From assembly GCA_017165825.1 (NCBI GenBank), contig CM029385.1, positions 3,850,738 through 3,914,737 of the forward strand: a stretch of DNA of 64,000 nt. Direction: 5' to 3'. A model generated the notes under the pieces. It saw only the letters and a program-made list of their open reading frames with translations, ran no database searches and was not told where the DNA came from. Shown here piece after piece: positions 33,519 through 47,300 of this stretch (its first letter is position 1; every line of letters begins with the position of its first letter). Source of the stretch: Hepsetus odoe. Its lineage: Eukaryota; Chordata; Actinopteri; Characiformes; Hepsetidae. The translations under genes were made by a program, and so were the position numbers.

Positions 33519-33597
33519 TTACCCAGGCTTGGGACCGGCACGAAGAAATTCACTGGCTTGTGCATCCCTAGTGGCTGGGTTCTTTTCCCTACAAAAT

Positions 33598-35562
33598 GTT
33601 ATTTCTAAAAAAATACTGCATTTATTTTGCTCCAATAGCCTTCTTAGTTCTTATAAATCCCAATTTTATTTATTTTTACCCTTTTCCTATTCTCACCCAC
33701 CTTTTCCTTTTACTGTCCCCGTCTTGGTCCACGGTTCATTCATACAACAAAGTCCACACCTTTAGCATCACTATATACAGCTGTTTATTTTCTCCAAAAC
33801 ATTTCATTTACTACATACTAGCACAAAAAAAAGTGTGTAATGGAGCGACTTTCAGGAAGATAGGAAAGAGGATAACACAGAAGAGACAAGGACAAAAATG
33901 GGGGAAATATGGCAATTCTACATGATACAAGCATGAATATCTTTACAATGTTAAACCTAGGCCTAGCAGTCTAAGCCAACATAGAATTTGAAGTGAGTTC
34001 TAAATGTGAGTGTTCTCCTTTAAGCTTTATGTGAAGCATCAAATTCACAAAAGTGCTTATCTTGGGATTTAAGAGATACAAGAAACGAGATTGCATGTGT
34101 ACATGTATGTGAGATTTAGGTGTATTTTGTTTGGAAAGCCATGAATGGTCCACTAAAATCCCCACACAACTGGTCCAGGTAGAGCTCCGCGTTCAAGGTT
34201 TCCTCTCAAACTAGTTCGGAAATCCAAGATGCTGCTGTTTGGATTGGCTGATGATTGGCGAAGTAACGCCAGAGTGACTCCAAAACTCCAGCTTCTTCTC
34301 AAAATATCTTCTGCAATTGTCCCATTCAGCCTAAAGGCTCTTTGCTGACAAATATCTAGAATTTCACATATATCGAGTCCAGATTACGTCAGCGAGGCAA
34401 TCGACACAAATCTCGCGTTTCTGTAAATATGCTGATGTGGAAAGTTTGGGGGGAAACCTGAAAGATGGAGAGTCCACCTGGAGCTCCAGTTACACAGTCT
34501 CAGACAGAACATAGCTGGGTCAGGCTCAGCACAATGAGGTACTGATTTGAAAAATCTGCTTCTGTCAAAGATTGGTGATGAACTACTGTTGTCCACTTCT
34601 TTATCTTTACACACGTGACCACGTTATGAAAATGCTACAACAGTGATAGAAAAATATATGGTTTGTTTCTGTCTTTGTACGTTGCGTTTTTCTTCTTTAG
34701 CCTGAGTCACAAATTCATGATTAAATCTACACACAAAGTCTTCACATTGCATATTTATTTGACCTTCACTGGATGAATGCATTCTCTTAATGCCAACGTG
34801 AACATGACATAGTGACAAAGCCTTAACATTTCTAGATATTTTTGACTGTTAAAAATAATAATAAAACACCATGCTCAGCTTTTACCTGAGAGAATGCACA
34901 TGCAACTGTACAACATACAGTATATGTATGTGTCTATGTAGATAGATGTACTATGTACCGGACAAGCTTAATGCACGCTGCTTTGAGTAAAAGGTTAAAT
35001 GTAAAAGGTTAAAAAGACTGAAAGTAAGGCAGCTGACTCCAGTACTATCCCCTCCACCTGTCTGTCTGAGACGAGTGTGTGGATCTATAGCTTTCCCCTC
35101 GTGAGCCCCTTACCTCACCCCACCCCACCCCCCGAAAGTTTGGCTTTGGACCATTACAGTTCCTTTCAGTCTGTATTTCGTCTGGGCTCCAAAGCCAGAA
35201 CGAACAAATCTAGACTCGACCAAGACGAGAGAACTCCCAGCCGATCTGACTCGGCTCTAGGATTCCCAACCAACCTCTCGCTCGCTTTCTTTGTGAATCA
35301 CGAAACTCGGGCGGCATTGACTCTAGATCGGTTCAGTCTCGATGTGGAGCTCAGGCTGACTAACGAACGTTTGGCAGAACCTCATGGACTTGGGCTGCAC
35401 TTAAAAACTTTAAAACTAACAGCTTGAACCCTGACACTCTCCCAAAATAAGGCTTTGGGTTTTAGGCACACAGAGGTACTGTAACTGAGCTAGCGCGTGG
35501 ATGAATGAGTGAATCTCGCAAAGTCCGTCAGTTGCAGATTCAAAAGGTTGAATAATAATAAC

Positions 35563-35600
<38 letters not shown>

Positions 35601-36843
35601 CAATAATACATTTCCTATGACTGATTAGACCCATAAAAATGAGCAAGTTACAGGCAAGATTGCTGGTGGATGCTGTGTATGGCGGCAAGTGTGTGTTTGT
35701 GTATGTGTGTGTGTATGTGTGTGTGTAAACCAGTATGTGAGGAGGTAGCAGAAGAGGATTGAAGCAGCAAGGAAGCCTCCACACTGGAGGCCAGCAATGC
35801 CTAGATAACTCAATGAATAGACAGATAACCAAGCTCATGTCATCCACCAACAAAAACGAATAATGAGTACAATCAGAGTGAGTTTGGTTGACTTGAGGCA
35901 CGAGTCCACAAAAGTATAAAAAAAAAAAAACCTCCTTTCTTGGGGTCACTGTTCTTTTGTGTAACTGCAATAACTGAAGGTCGAGGGGCGACGTGTCTGT
36001 TACAGAGAAAGCTATGATAAGAGAAAAAGAAACCGAGCAGCAGTTGGCTGTGGAGCCGAAGATTCAGAAAAGATCTTCAGTTCTGGACCATGAATCCAGC
36101 TTCCTGTCCTGTGTTTGGTAATGACTAGATCAGCTTCAAACAGCGATGACAAAATCCAGGGCTGTAAATTTAAGGTCCAGAGCTGAAGAATCTTATGCCC
36201 ATTAAAAATGACCACAAAGCTGCAATGCAGTAACACCACAGACACTGTAAACATAGCCAGCTGCTCATAAACCGGGCATAAAAAAAACAACGCTGGATGC
36301 ACCTTGGTTGCAGAAAGACCCCACTTGCAAATACAAAGAGATTAGCATAGCATGGGTTTAGCCGGCTGGGTTGACAATGCTTTGGCAACGGAGCAAGCCA
36401 ATACTGACAGAGAAGCTTTTATGCTGGTGGAACATTGAAAGGGCCACCAAAATTGAGCAACAACACTGTTTACAGAGCCACGCTACACAACAGCACTTAA
36501 AGAAAAAAAAGCCGCATGGCAAGAGACAGAGCACCCTCTGAACTGTATGCTTATTATGCAGATATATTGAGGTAAATAGTCCAGCTTTTGAATTGGAGGA
36601 ATAAATAAGAAATGATTAGTGTGTGTTTGTGTGTGTGCGGTGTGTATGTGTGTTTTTCTTTTCTTTTTTTAAATAAAAAAAAAAAAACTGATGAAACACA
36701 ATCATGTACTAAATACACGTGCGGAAGGGAGAGGTAGTTCATTTTGGTTAAACAACGGCACCTGTCGGTGTGTCTCCTTGCACAATCAGCTTTCAGAGTC
36801 ATCCTAGATCCTGCTCTGCTTATCTGCTCCTAAAAAAACCCCC

Positions 36844-36877
<34 letters not shown>

Positions 36878-38764
36878 ACATCACCCATGACCATGAAGCC
36901 CAGGGCACCACACGCTTTGACCAAGCCTGGTTGAGCCTGACTGAATGAGAATTCGAGAACTTGAACCCAGCGGTGTCTCGATTTCTTCTGGTTCTTCTTT
37001 GAACAGTCTGCTCAAAAGCCAGCCTAAGGTGTGGCCATGGCGGGGCTAGTCTGTAGCTTTTCTCCTTTGCTAGGCGGGCGATTCTACCATTGCGGGGTCC
37101 CACAAATTTGAAGCCATTAAAAAAAAAAGCTCCAATAAAGAATCCTCCACAGAAAGCTGATGTTCCTGTATTCAGTGTTCTACTGCAATATTAACCGATA
37201 AAATCGGGTTTTTCTTTATCTCTGAATCTTTTTCTGTTGTTTAGATTCATGTCGTGAATAAAAATGACACATCAGTGACTTCACAGCTACTTCACAGAAG
37301 TATTATTTTTGTGTGAAACAAAATTCTGATGCTTTTTTAAAAATTAGCTTAAGATTTAAAAATGCGTTGAAACATCTTAATTATAAACATTTGTCCGTAG
37401 TGCTCCAGAAACAGAAAATTTGGCTAAAATACTGACATTTTATTAAGTGCTAAATATTCTTTGATTTTAAAACTTAAATAAATGCAATTATTCTTACACA
37501 TAATATGACTTGGCAGTAGATGTTTCAGAAAAGCACACATTTTTTCAGTGGTGTAATGGTCAGTGGTTTTAAATTTCTTTTTTTTTTTTTTTTTTTAACA
37601 AAATGTTCAATATGAAAGACTATGTTTAACACTCGAATTTACTCAACGCTTGCACACTTTGCCACCGCAATGGTAGAATGATCCAGGTGTATTCAAAGAC
37701 GATTACAATGTAATCATAAGAAGTGCCCAGCGAAAAGTTGTGCTGAAATCCCAAAGCCAAATCTTCCTTAAATACAACTGCTCTGTTCCTAGCCCCACCT
37801 TGCTATAACAAGCACGCCTGATCTCACAAGAATGTAGAAACTATTGATTCAGAACAAACAATAATCCTTTCCTCAAGCTCACACAACCAACGGTTAATGT
37901 ACAAAAGCTCATTCTCGCCATCACAAAGAAGTTTCCCCATCTCAAAATACTGACTTACTGGAAAAACGGCGACCTCTGTGCTAGAAGCCCTGTTTTGTTT
38001 TCAATTCAGGCACCTCACCATTAACCACTGCAGTCAAAATGCAATGCAACCCAATGGAGGGAACCCTTCTGTGCCAAATACGGTTGAGGTCCTTCCTTAG
38101 TAATTTTGGCCAAGGCCAAAAAGTCCCTCCTGGGCCAAGATTACTGAACTCTTCCCTGCTGAAACCATGGTGGAAACAGTCCTGATAAATGTGTGTGAGT
38201 GTGTTTGTGTGTGTGTGTCTGTATGCGAGACTGCCTTGTGTTTCCCTTGTCGAGTTTCTGAAAGTTATCCAGCTGCACTGTGACGGCTGTTCTAAGGTGA
38301 GTTCTTGTAAGGCTACGGAGGCGACGACGCTGACCTGGGTCTGGGGAATAGGTTTGTTTTTGTAGAGATCACTGCCATCTCGGTGTATCCTGTTCACAGC
38401 ACTGGATGAGAAAGCTTATGCTCTTTAGCTATTAGAAATAATCCAGAAGAAGCTGATCATAGCTAGTACAATTATACACAGTACTTGTAGGTTAACCCAA
38501 TGTCCACTTGGTGGCGCATGACTCTGTCCAATAAAAAAACACAGAAAAACAAAAACAAGAGTCAGGCAAGCTGGCCAGAGAGTGAGCTTGAATGTCACTG
38601 TCCATCTCTTAAGATCCACATGCATGCCCCCCTCCATCACAACCACGTGGACCGCCTGCGGATATTTGTCCAGACGTTTTTGCTTTTCCATTTTCGTCTG
38701 TTCCTCCAACTTCTAGTACGGTCTCAGAACATTCTAGCTCTTGTAAGCTTTTCTTTCCATTTTT
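33598..38764. other. intergenic sequence between the LINE and vdra
   Basis: Mostly unique AT-rich DNA with an AAT run (35550-35600), a long A tract (36846-36877) and a T tract near 37580. No protein family was recognised. Part may belong to a long vdra 3' UTR. Confidence 0.5.
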
Positions 38765-38770
38765 TTTATT
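38765..38770 (-). terminator. first canonical AATAAA downstream of the vdra stop
   Basis: TTTATT on the plus strand. Scanning down from the stop codon at 40657, I saw no earlier canonical signal. Use of this site would give a 3' UTR of about 1.9 kb. Non-canonical signals could be used instead. Confidence 0.3.
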
Positions 38771-40158
38771 ACACAAAGAGGTTTCAAACTGGAGCTTAAA
38801 AAAAAAAAAAAAAAATCACAGCTCCTTCCTCTAGCAGCCAGACACCATCCGTCTGTCCGTCCGTTATTCCTCTTCTTCCACAGCGCATTTAAAGCTTTGT
38901 AGGCTACGGTATTACGGCAGAAGTATTGGTGTAAGAGGAGGCGCAGGTGTAACTATAGATATTTATAATCGATATATGAGGGATCTCTTCCCCTTGATTG
39001 AATTGTTTGAGGCAGCGTTTATGGTCAGAATGGAAACCCCACGGAATCAGTGACGTTTCCGATTCTTCCTCAGTTGTAAAGTTCTAGCACGGCTTTGCAT
39101 AGCAGCAAGAGTCTGGTTTGAGATGTGTCGTTGATTTGCAAAGGAAAAACAAAACCATAAAAAAAACAACAAACAAAATAAAAGGATTCTGATGTAGGGC
39201 ATCTGGAACACAATATCAAAATCCATAAAAAAAAACTTTATCTTAATAAACATAACAATAAAAGTAATATTAAATGATCAATTCGCACCTAACATCATGG
39301 ATAGATAAAAGTTGTCAAAGCTTATTATGTCACCTCAGAGGAGAGATCAAACCATAGGAACAAAAGGAAGAAAAAAAAAAAACAAAAAAACAAACAAAAA
39401 AAAACAACATATTTGCATATTTCTCCCAAGCTTCTTTTGAACTGATTAGTTATCTTAGTACTTGCCTACCTTGTTTTGTCATTAGACATAATATGTACAG
39501 AAATAATAAAAGTGGTATTTACAATGTATGACCACAAGAGAGCAGCACAAAGCTGTAAACTGCTTTAGGTAATGCTTGTCTACTAGAAATCACTAAGACT
39601 GACTTTTCCGCCTTATGAATACATTATTATATGCCAATTCAGATGTCCTGCAGAGGGCAGATTCTGGAACAGGAAATAGACTAGTGATTAGAAGTGATTC
39701 TGCCTCCGATTTAGAATATGCCAGCGTTTGGAGGAGCTGCCTCCTGGATTTGATGCGCTGCACACCTTATCAGTGATGAGATAAACACTGATTTATGGGA
39801 CATGGCTGCTTCATAATCTTTTGGCACTTTTGCACGTATTAATACAGACTGATGGTCTAGAGTTACATGATAAAAACGGGACCTTTCCAATTAACATTAA
39901 AGCTCAACTGTGAACATACACAGTTGTCAGTAGAGGTAATTAAAATTAGGTCGTTGCATCAGGTTTAGTGTTTGCAGATTCTTAGGACTCATTAGGGTTA
40001 CGTTCTTGCAGGCCTGCTCTCTTGTGGTCATTAAATATCCTACCTATACAGACATCAAAAATAGAAAGCCCCTTGCACTTCATTCAGTGTGTGCGCACAC
40101 GTCTAAGTGTACTTTCCTTTAACACAAACATTTCTACGCATCTCCATACACACACACT

Positions 40159-40201
<43 letters not shown>

Positions 40202-40656
40202 GCACACACGCGCGCACACACACAAACCAAAAGGGGCCTGCTAATCCTATTTTACAACAGAGGATAACCCAGCCATATGCTAAAGTTTTAGTAGAAACCA
40301 TCTCTCTTAAATATAGATATTAACTTATATTTATAGTTCTATTTTTATATTTATAAGTACATTCTTCTTTAACATTCCCTTTACAGCTTAGAAAAGGGAA
40401 TTTTAAAAGCATGCCCATGACCCTTCTCCGGATTTGCATACATAATCGCCCTCCCTCCCCTCTCTCTCGCTCTCACACACACACACACACACTCACACAA
40501 ACACCCCCCTGCAGTCCCCCGTAATCATACTACATCCCCTGACACACCGCTGGCCTGCAAAGGGCCTTTGCTGCTGGATGCGTGTGTGTCGTCCTGCGCG
40601 GTGCTGTTGCCTTGGAGAGGGGCTGGCCGGGGGTCTGTGAGGGGTCTCCCTGGGCG
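38771..40656 (-). other. vdra: probable vdra 3' UTR
   Basis: Continuous with the terminal coding exon and free of recognised transposons. It includes a CA run at 40147-40224 near the stop codon. VDR transcripts in other vertebrates have long 3' UTRs. The exact end here is unknown. Confidence 0.4.
40147..40224. repeat. CA/CG dinucleotide microsatellite in the probable vdra 3' UTR
   Basis: About 78 bp of CA with CGCG interruptions. Confidence 0.95.
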
Positions 40657-40910
40657 CTAGGAGGCCTCGCTGCCAAAGACCTCCAGCACAAGTGGCGTGA
40701 GCTGCATGCTGTGCTCGGGCTGGAAGGAGAGCGAGCGGTACTGCTTGGAGTGCTCCTCGTTAAGGCTGCGCAGGTCGGCCAGCTTTTGGATCATTTTGGC
40801 GTACAGCAGCCTCCCGCCTGGGTGATTGATGCGGATGTAGGCCTGTAGAGTCTCGCACAGGCGGTCCTGCAGGGCTTCAATACGGGCGTGGTCTTGCACT
40901 CCTGGTCGGT
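40657..40910 (-). CDS. vdra: vdra coding exon 8: end of ligand-binding domain and AF-2
   Basis: Acceptor TGCCTCAG at 40911-40918. Codes DRPGVQD through to the stop. Includes LLYAKMIQKLADLRSLNEEH, with H391 (the human H397 contact), and the activation helix 409-417. The stop TAG is at 40659-40657. Confidence 0.95.
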
Positions 40911-43900
40911 CTGAGGCAGAAGTAGAGAGGGGGGAGGGGAATAAAGGGGGAAGACATTGAGAGGAAGAACATAGCAGGTATAGTAACATCTTGAGATGAG
41001 CTAGTGTGAAACTAATAATCTTCCTCAGCAACTATGATTAAAATCATACACCAGCTTATGCATTCATGCATAATTCATGTGCACATACCTGGAGACAGGA
41101 GGCAGATGGCCATGAGCAGCACATGTTCCTCTTCATGCAGGTTGAGCTTTTTCAGTCCCACCTGAAATTTCACCAGCGGCTCCAGCAGCTCTAGAGTGTG
41201 ACCAGCTGTGGTGAAGAGAGATTTGGATGAGCATGTGTGTGTGTGTTTGTGGGCGTGCGTGCATGTGTGCATGCATATGGGCGTATGGAAGTGAAGTGTG
41301 CTGTGTGTGTGGTTTGTGAAATCTAGGCATTCCTGAAGTTGGCACGTGTGAAACTTAAGAGGGAGGAAAACAAGTCTTGCACATGTTTCAGAAAAGAAAT
41401 AAATACTACAATCCTTCATACTTTTGATGTGTTGCTGGTATTGCCACTGAAATCAGGAAAACTCATGATTTTTTCCCTTCTGAATTGCAGTGTTTAAACT
41501 GAACACTTTCTCACCCTTGGTCACGTCATTTATGCAGTATTTGAAGTCTGGTCCTCCACAACTCCAGCTCATATCTTCTAAGCTGAAGGACTGATTTGAG
41601 CGCAGCATAATGATCTCGATGGCACTGGACTTTAAGAGAGCTATCTGATCCTCTGCGGTCAGATCCCTGAGATTGACAGAGAGGGTGAGAGTTAGAATGA
41701 GAGATAGAGAGTGGTGGGTGTGCTGCTAAGCTAACTGCATCATCACATGTTTATTAAGAAAACCTCTTCATGTCCATCACTGAGAATAAAATACATTTAG
41801 CAATTAAGGGCCAGACGAAAACAAAGTGGAAAGGAAAACAAGCTGTACAATCCTGTGAAAGATGTTTTCTGTCCTTTGCGTCCTGCAGGGCTCCTTATGC
41901 ACTGCCGGGAATGAATCAATTATCTGGCAGAGCACTTCCGGCAGCCTCTAAAAACCCTCATTCACCTGCAGACCTTTGACTGAGAGCAGTGAGTCACACT
42001 GTTCTCAGTGAGGAACACACTTCCACATTAGAGGCATATAAAAACAGAGTGAAAAATAGCACTGCGAAAGGGGGGCCTGTTTTTGACCAATATATTGGAC
42101 TAGTTAGGTTCGTATAATTAGGTTTGTCGCGAAATGTTGACATGATGTGCACAGCAACTGGCAGTTTCAATAGATGTAAAACAACAACAACAACAACAAC
42201 AACAGCCTTGAAACACGTTATTAATTTGTGTTGTCATTGCGACGTTCATGAGGACATACTTCTGATCATGTTTGCAAGTTCAAAAGACGTGTGATTAAGT
42301 GGTTATATGCCAAACGTATTTTAAATAGATTCATTATAGGCGTATAAACAAACACACACATACGTACATGCATGTGTGTCTACTGAACGTTATTAATTGT
42401 ATATGGATTTCGTATACTTCAGTATTAAAAGACTTTTCCGACGTAATGAGAATCCGTGTGTGTGCCTGCCTGGGCGATGCTTCATGTCAGTCCTCTTTTC
42501 TACAGGGACAGGCAACTGGCAACACTACACATACACACAGCTGCACACACACACACACGCGCGCACACACACAGGCACACTCTTTCAGAATTATTTTGTA
42601 TCTTATGAATCTCCACATTTATTTGGCAGCACTAATGTGGTAAAAACTAGGAAAAAACATGCTGTCCTCGTCTCGCCTATTAATGACCAAAAGCACCTGG
42701 CTCCAAAACAAGCTGGCTCACACCGGTCACAACCAATAACACGCCATCCAGAGCTCCCGCAGCCTAGGGGGGCATTTTGTGTGCGTCTGTCTCTCTCTCT
42801 CTCTCTCTCTCGCTCATAAAAAAGACACACAAACACCATCAGCTGACATTTAAGCTTCTGAACTCACTCCTATTTAACTTATTATTAACTTATTATTCAC
42901 TAATAACTAGCTTATAACTAATAACTAATTATTTACCAATTATCATGAATTCCAAGTAATTACCATGAACCATTCGGTAGCTACGACAAAAAACGTAATA
43001 ATAAAAAAATAACAAAATGTAGTAAATAGTAAGAAATATTTAGTATCTCCAATGAATTCATTGGAGATACTAAATATTTAAAAGGTGAATTGTAAAATAA
43101 ACTTACACTGATATAATTTTCATTACAATTTTGGTTTCCTTTAAAAAAAAAAAACAAAAAAAAAACAAAAACAAACTGTTTATGATGATTATAAAATAAA
43201 ACGTGACATTTCACATGTTTGGACCTCTATCACTCCCTCAGCAAATATATCAAACATATACTCAAACACAAATAAATAAACCTGCATTCTTTTGGGTAAA
43301 AGAAAATATTACAAAAACATAAAATGTATCAAATGAAGAGAAAGACTGGGTCGCCCCCGCACACCTGAAGCCTGGGATCATCTTGGCAAACCCGATGACT
43401 TTCTGAATGCTGTAGCTGACCAGGTCAGCTAGATGGGGCAGCATTGAGAGCCGGGAGGTGTCGTCTTCGCTGGAGTCCGGACTTCCGGTGCCTTCCTGAT
43501 ACATTGACAACAGACTGCTGAAGTTCAGCTTAGTGTCCACAGACTCTACACAGAGACAAAAAGAGGAACAAGATTGTATTCATAATTTTGAGGTTCCTTC
43601 TTTATTTAAATGTATTATCAGACAAAAAAATATATGACATATTCTGTAAGTTCTTAAAGTATCAATATATTATATTTGTTACAAGGTAACGAAAAAAACA
43701 TCCACATAAATGCCAGCAACCAAAATATGCCAGCAGAACCCTGTCCAGAGTATCACATTGCCTTTGCTGGTTTCTTTATACACTTCATTTTTAGTGCATC
43801 CTGGTGTTCCCTCCTCTCCAGGTATGGGACCAGTAAGCATCAAACCGTCCATGCGATAAAAAAAACAGATTCATCAGATCATTCCTATCAGGACCTCTAA

Positions 43901-44315
43901 GGACTGACTGTCCACTTGCTGCCTTATATTACCCTGGTCCTGATGTTGTGGCTGATCTGTGTGCTTGTGAAAATGACATCTCTGCTCTATATTACATCTA
44001 AATATATTTAGTGAGTGAGATTAACAAAGTTTAGAAAGCAGACCAAAATAAGCATTAAAAAAAATATATGGCTAACAGCACCGGTTCTGACTCACTCCTG
44101 GTAACTGTAGAACTAGAGAACACAAAAAGGAACAGAACTTGAGCCAGTAGGACATCATGCCACTCAAAACTGAATTTTTCCTGGTGTGTTTATTTGAGAG
44201 AGAGGTCTGTCTGCTCATGTCAGCCTTTCCTAGTTAACACTGATTTTGGAAAAAGCTGATTGCACCCTGCCAGCTGTAGACAATCCTGATCCAGACACTT
44301 CCAAAGCCATGAGAG

Positions 44316-44361
<46 letters not shown>

Positions 44362-47300
44362 CCTGGCGAGTGGTTGAATGAGTCTGAAGATGCATCTGAG
44401 AGGGAGTGAAGGGAAGCGGCACGGCTTGCGCTGCGTGTCACTGGACCCTCTCTTACTGGGGGCTGTAAGAACACAAGACACAGACTTTAGTGTTTTACAG
44501 CAATACCAGTTCACAAACTACAGTCCCGTCCCCCCTCAGCGATGGGTAATTATCTGATTGGCTTTAAATTGTAAAGGCGTGCTGTAACAAACACAAACAG
44601 TGTGAATCAGTTAAGTAAAACAAAACTTATTTTTTTCTTAAAGCAATTTGAGTCCAAATTAAGCGTGCTTAACAGGTAAGAAATTGTATTGTTTGTGTGC
44701 ATGAAGTGACACGGTGGACTGATGCGTTTTGTTTTCCAATTTTTTCTTTTTTTTTTTTCAAAACGTGTCTAGTGACTTCAGTTTAGATTAATAAACTATT
44801 TAATGATATAAATGCAATCGTTTCATATTTTTAGCAGTGCACAGCAAGTAAATCAGATTATTTCCAGCAAGAGAAAAAAATTATAATAGTATTAAAATGA
44901 TAATATTTCTAGGTATTTTCTAGTATTTCTAATATTTCTCTGCAGCTCACTGTAAATTCAAAGTGTAAAAACTATGGAGTCACACTTTACCCTTTACAAA
45001 TTCTTTAAAATTGCTCTACATTGCACATGTTCAGGATGCAGGTTGCATACAATGTCTTACAATGTATCTTCAAAAGGGTCGCAAGTGAAAAACATAATAA
45101 ACTAAGTGTCAGCTCTTAACTGGGCTTAAAATTCGGTTGGTTTAGATTGAGATGTCTCTAGCTAAAACTATTCTGAGGCTAAACACCTCAAAGATAAAGC
45201 TTTTCTAAATGGCTGGGTGGCACACTGACTCTGAATCGGACGAAGTCTGAGTAGGAGTCATCATAGGTTTTGTGATGCGCCTCCACCAGAGTGTTGATGA
45301 TCTGCGTTTGCTCATCGGTGAGGCGGGGCTTCTGTGCCTCTCGTGCCTCCTCCTCCTTTTTCCGCTTCAGAATCAACTCCTTCTTCCTCTGCACCTCCTC
45401 ATCAGTCAGAATAACTACAGCGAGAGAGAGAAATAAACAGATGAGACAGATAATAGCAGAGACCACAAAAGTGAAAAGATGCTGACGGAGAGAGACAGAG
45501 AGGGGAAGGAAATATTTATGATTCAACACTGTGCAGCTTGCAGTGCATCAGTAACCACAGCCTTGCACCACCGCTGCCTCCTTCTCATGATTATTTACCA
45601 CGTACGTTGTCCGTGAGGGCACAGCCAAGCGGTTGGTCCACCGTACGTTTACTGTGAGAGACTCATTTCAGGGGTGAATATTTTCAGACCAAATAACCCA
45701 GCTATTCCACTGCGCTGATGTAAGAGAAGGTCTTGGGTTTGAATCCCAGAGCAGGTGGTTACCCTGAGGTACCCCTGAGAAAGATACTGCTTCCTGGGGT
45801 ATGGCTGCCCCCTGCTGCAAGTGTGTGTGGGTTAAAAAGTCCGCATCAGTAATGCTCTGAAACTGATCCACTACCTCTTGCCTCTATACATCATTGAGTA
45901 AAATCTAAAAGTCCAGTGGATTACACAACTTTTCAGGCTTAATGACTGATCACATAACAGACTGAAGTAACTAAAAACTGCATGTTTGCAACTTAGTGTT
46001 ATGTAAACCGTATGTACAGCTAAAATGGCAGAACAAACCTTTTTCATACCACAACATATTTCAAAGTAAACCATGATATCAGGGAAAATCTTCAAGCTTG
46101 GGGTACATTGGGAGATTGAATTAGACTTTTTTCTCATTTGTGTCCTTTTTTCTACGTTTGTGTGTCCTTTAATAATGTAATGAGTTGATTAGAGAATGGG
46201 AATGTTTTAGAGACGGGTAAAAATCATTACGGGCATTGTAATGATTTTTATCAACATCAATACATTTTGGATCAATTCTACTTGCTATTCATGCGGGCAA
46301 TCCTGTTTGCTGGGGTTTTGTAGAAATATAGTTGTGCATGAAAACGTAACTATTAAAAGTTATCATAAATGTAATTAACATTTACTTCACTTTAAATTTT
46401 TTACGGCTAAAAATTATATATCTACTGAAAATGAAAATCTACTGCTCTAAATGCTTGGAGAAGAACTCTAATAGGCTCTCTCTCAATGTTTTTTTTTTTG
46501 TATCAGCTACTGGGTGGAGAAAGAGAACCATCATACCCACCCAGAGAGACTGAGGACAATCGTGCTCTCTGAAGTTTTTCGGTTTAAAGGAAGCTTTTTA
46601 ATCAAGTACCCTCCTGAATTACCAGCGAACAAAAACCAGTTCAGATCAGATCAGGCTCTCCTGAATTACCAGCGAACAAAAACCAGTTCAGATCAGACCA
46701 GACCAGGATCAGATTCTTGATGAAAAAAGAGGAGATAACGACTGAATGTGTGAGATTTCTTATCTCGGAGCAGTCTCACTGTTGAGAGGCAATGGGTGTG
46801 TGGGCAGCAGACGTTTCCCAGTGTGGGAAGTCTGGGCTAGCCTGCCAACTGTGCCACAGAGACAGAGCGATGACCCTGTGCCATAAGGAAAGCAGGAGCG
46901 TGTGTATATGTTTGTGTGTGTACTCAGCAGAGGTCTGGCTCTGAATGAGCCAGAACTAATCTCACACACCGCACTTCCTTCTATGATCTGTAAGGTTTTC
47001 GTTGTAAAATAATTGGTATAAATCAGGCTTTGTCTTGTTCATTCAAGAGCACGCACAGAGAAACAGAAAGAGTGCCTCAAACGTAATTACATGATTGGTA
47101 GTTTCATTACATAAGGCGACGAATTTAGCGTGGTCATGATAACTCAATCACTTTTCAAATATGGGGTAAGTGGAATGTGGAGTATGTAAAGATGGGATGA
47201 AATGTAAGTAAATCGGTTCTCTTAAAAACTGGAATTTTAGTTGCTTTGCTAAACACATAGCTATGCTTTGGTTCCATGCAATTGATCCTTGATGGTGTAG

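Larger units (their letters stand above)
30441..33597 (-). mobile_element. RTE-like non-LTR retrotransposon with 15-bp target duplication
   Basis: The same 15 bases, TTTTCCCTACAAAAT, lie at 30441-30455 and 33583-33597, leaving a 3127-bp insert. Read on the minus strand, the insert has a short leader, an endonuclease region, a reverse transcriptase region and a 3' end rich in GAAAGAAAAAGAAG. The order and length fit RTE-clade LINEs, which have one long ORF and a short repetitive 3' end. The clade is judged from remembered RT motifs, not a search. The ORF is split by several frameshifts and stops, so this copy is dead. The intact target duplication suggests a full-length and not very old insertion. 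Confidence 0.85.

Noticed and set aside
35077..35427. 116-codon plus-strand frame in a moderately GC-rich patch
   Set aside because: Low-complexity Pro/Ser start and no homology that I recognise. No promoter or splice context.
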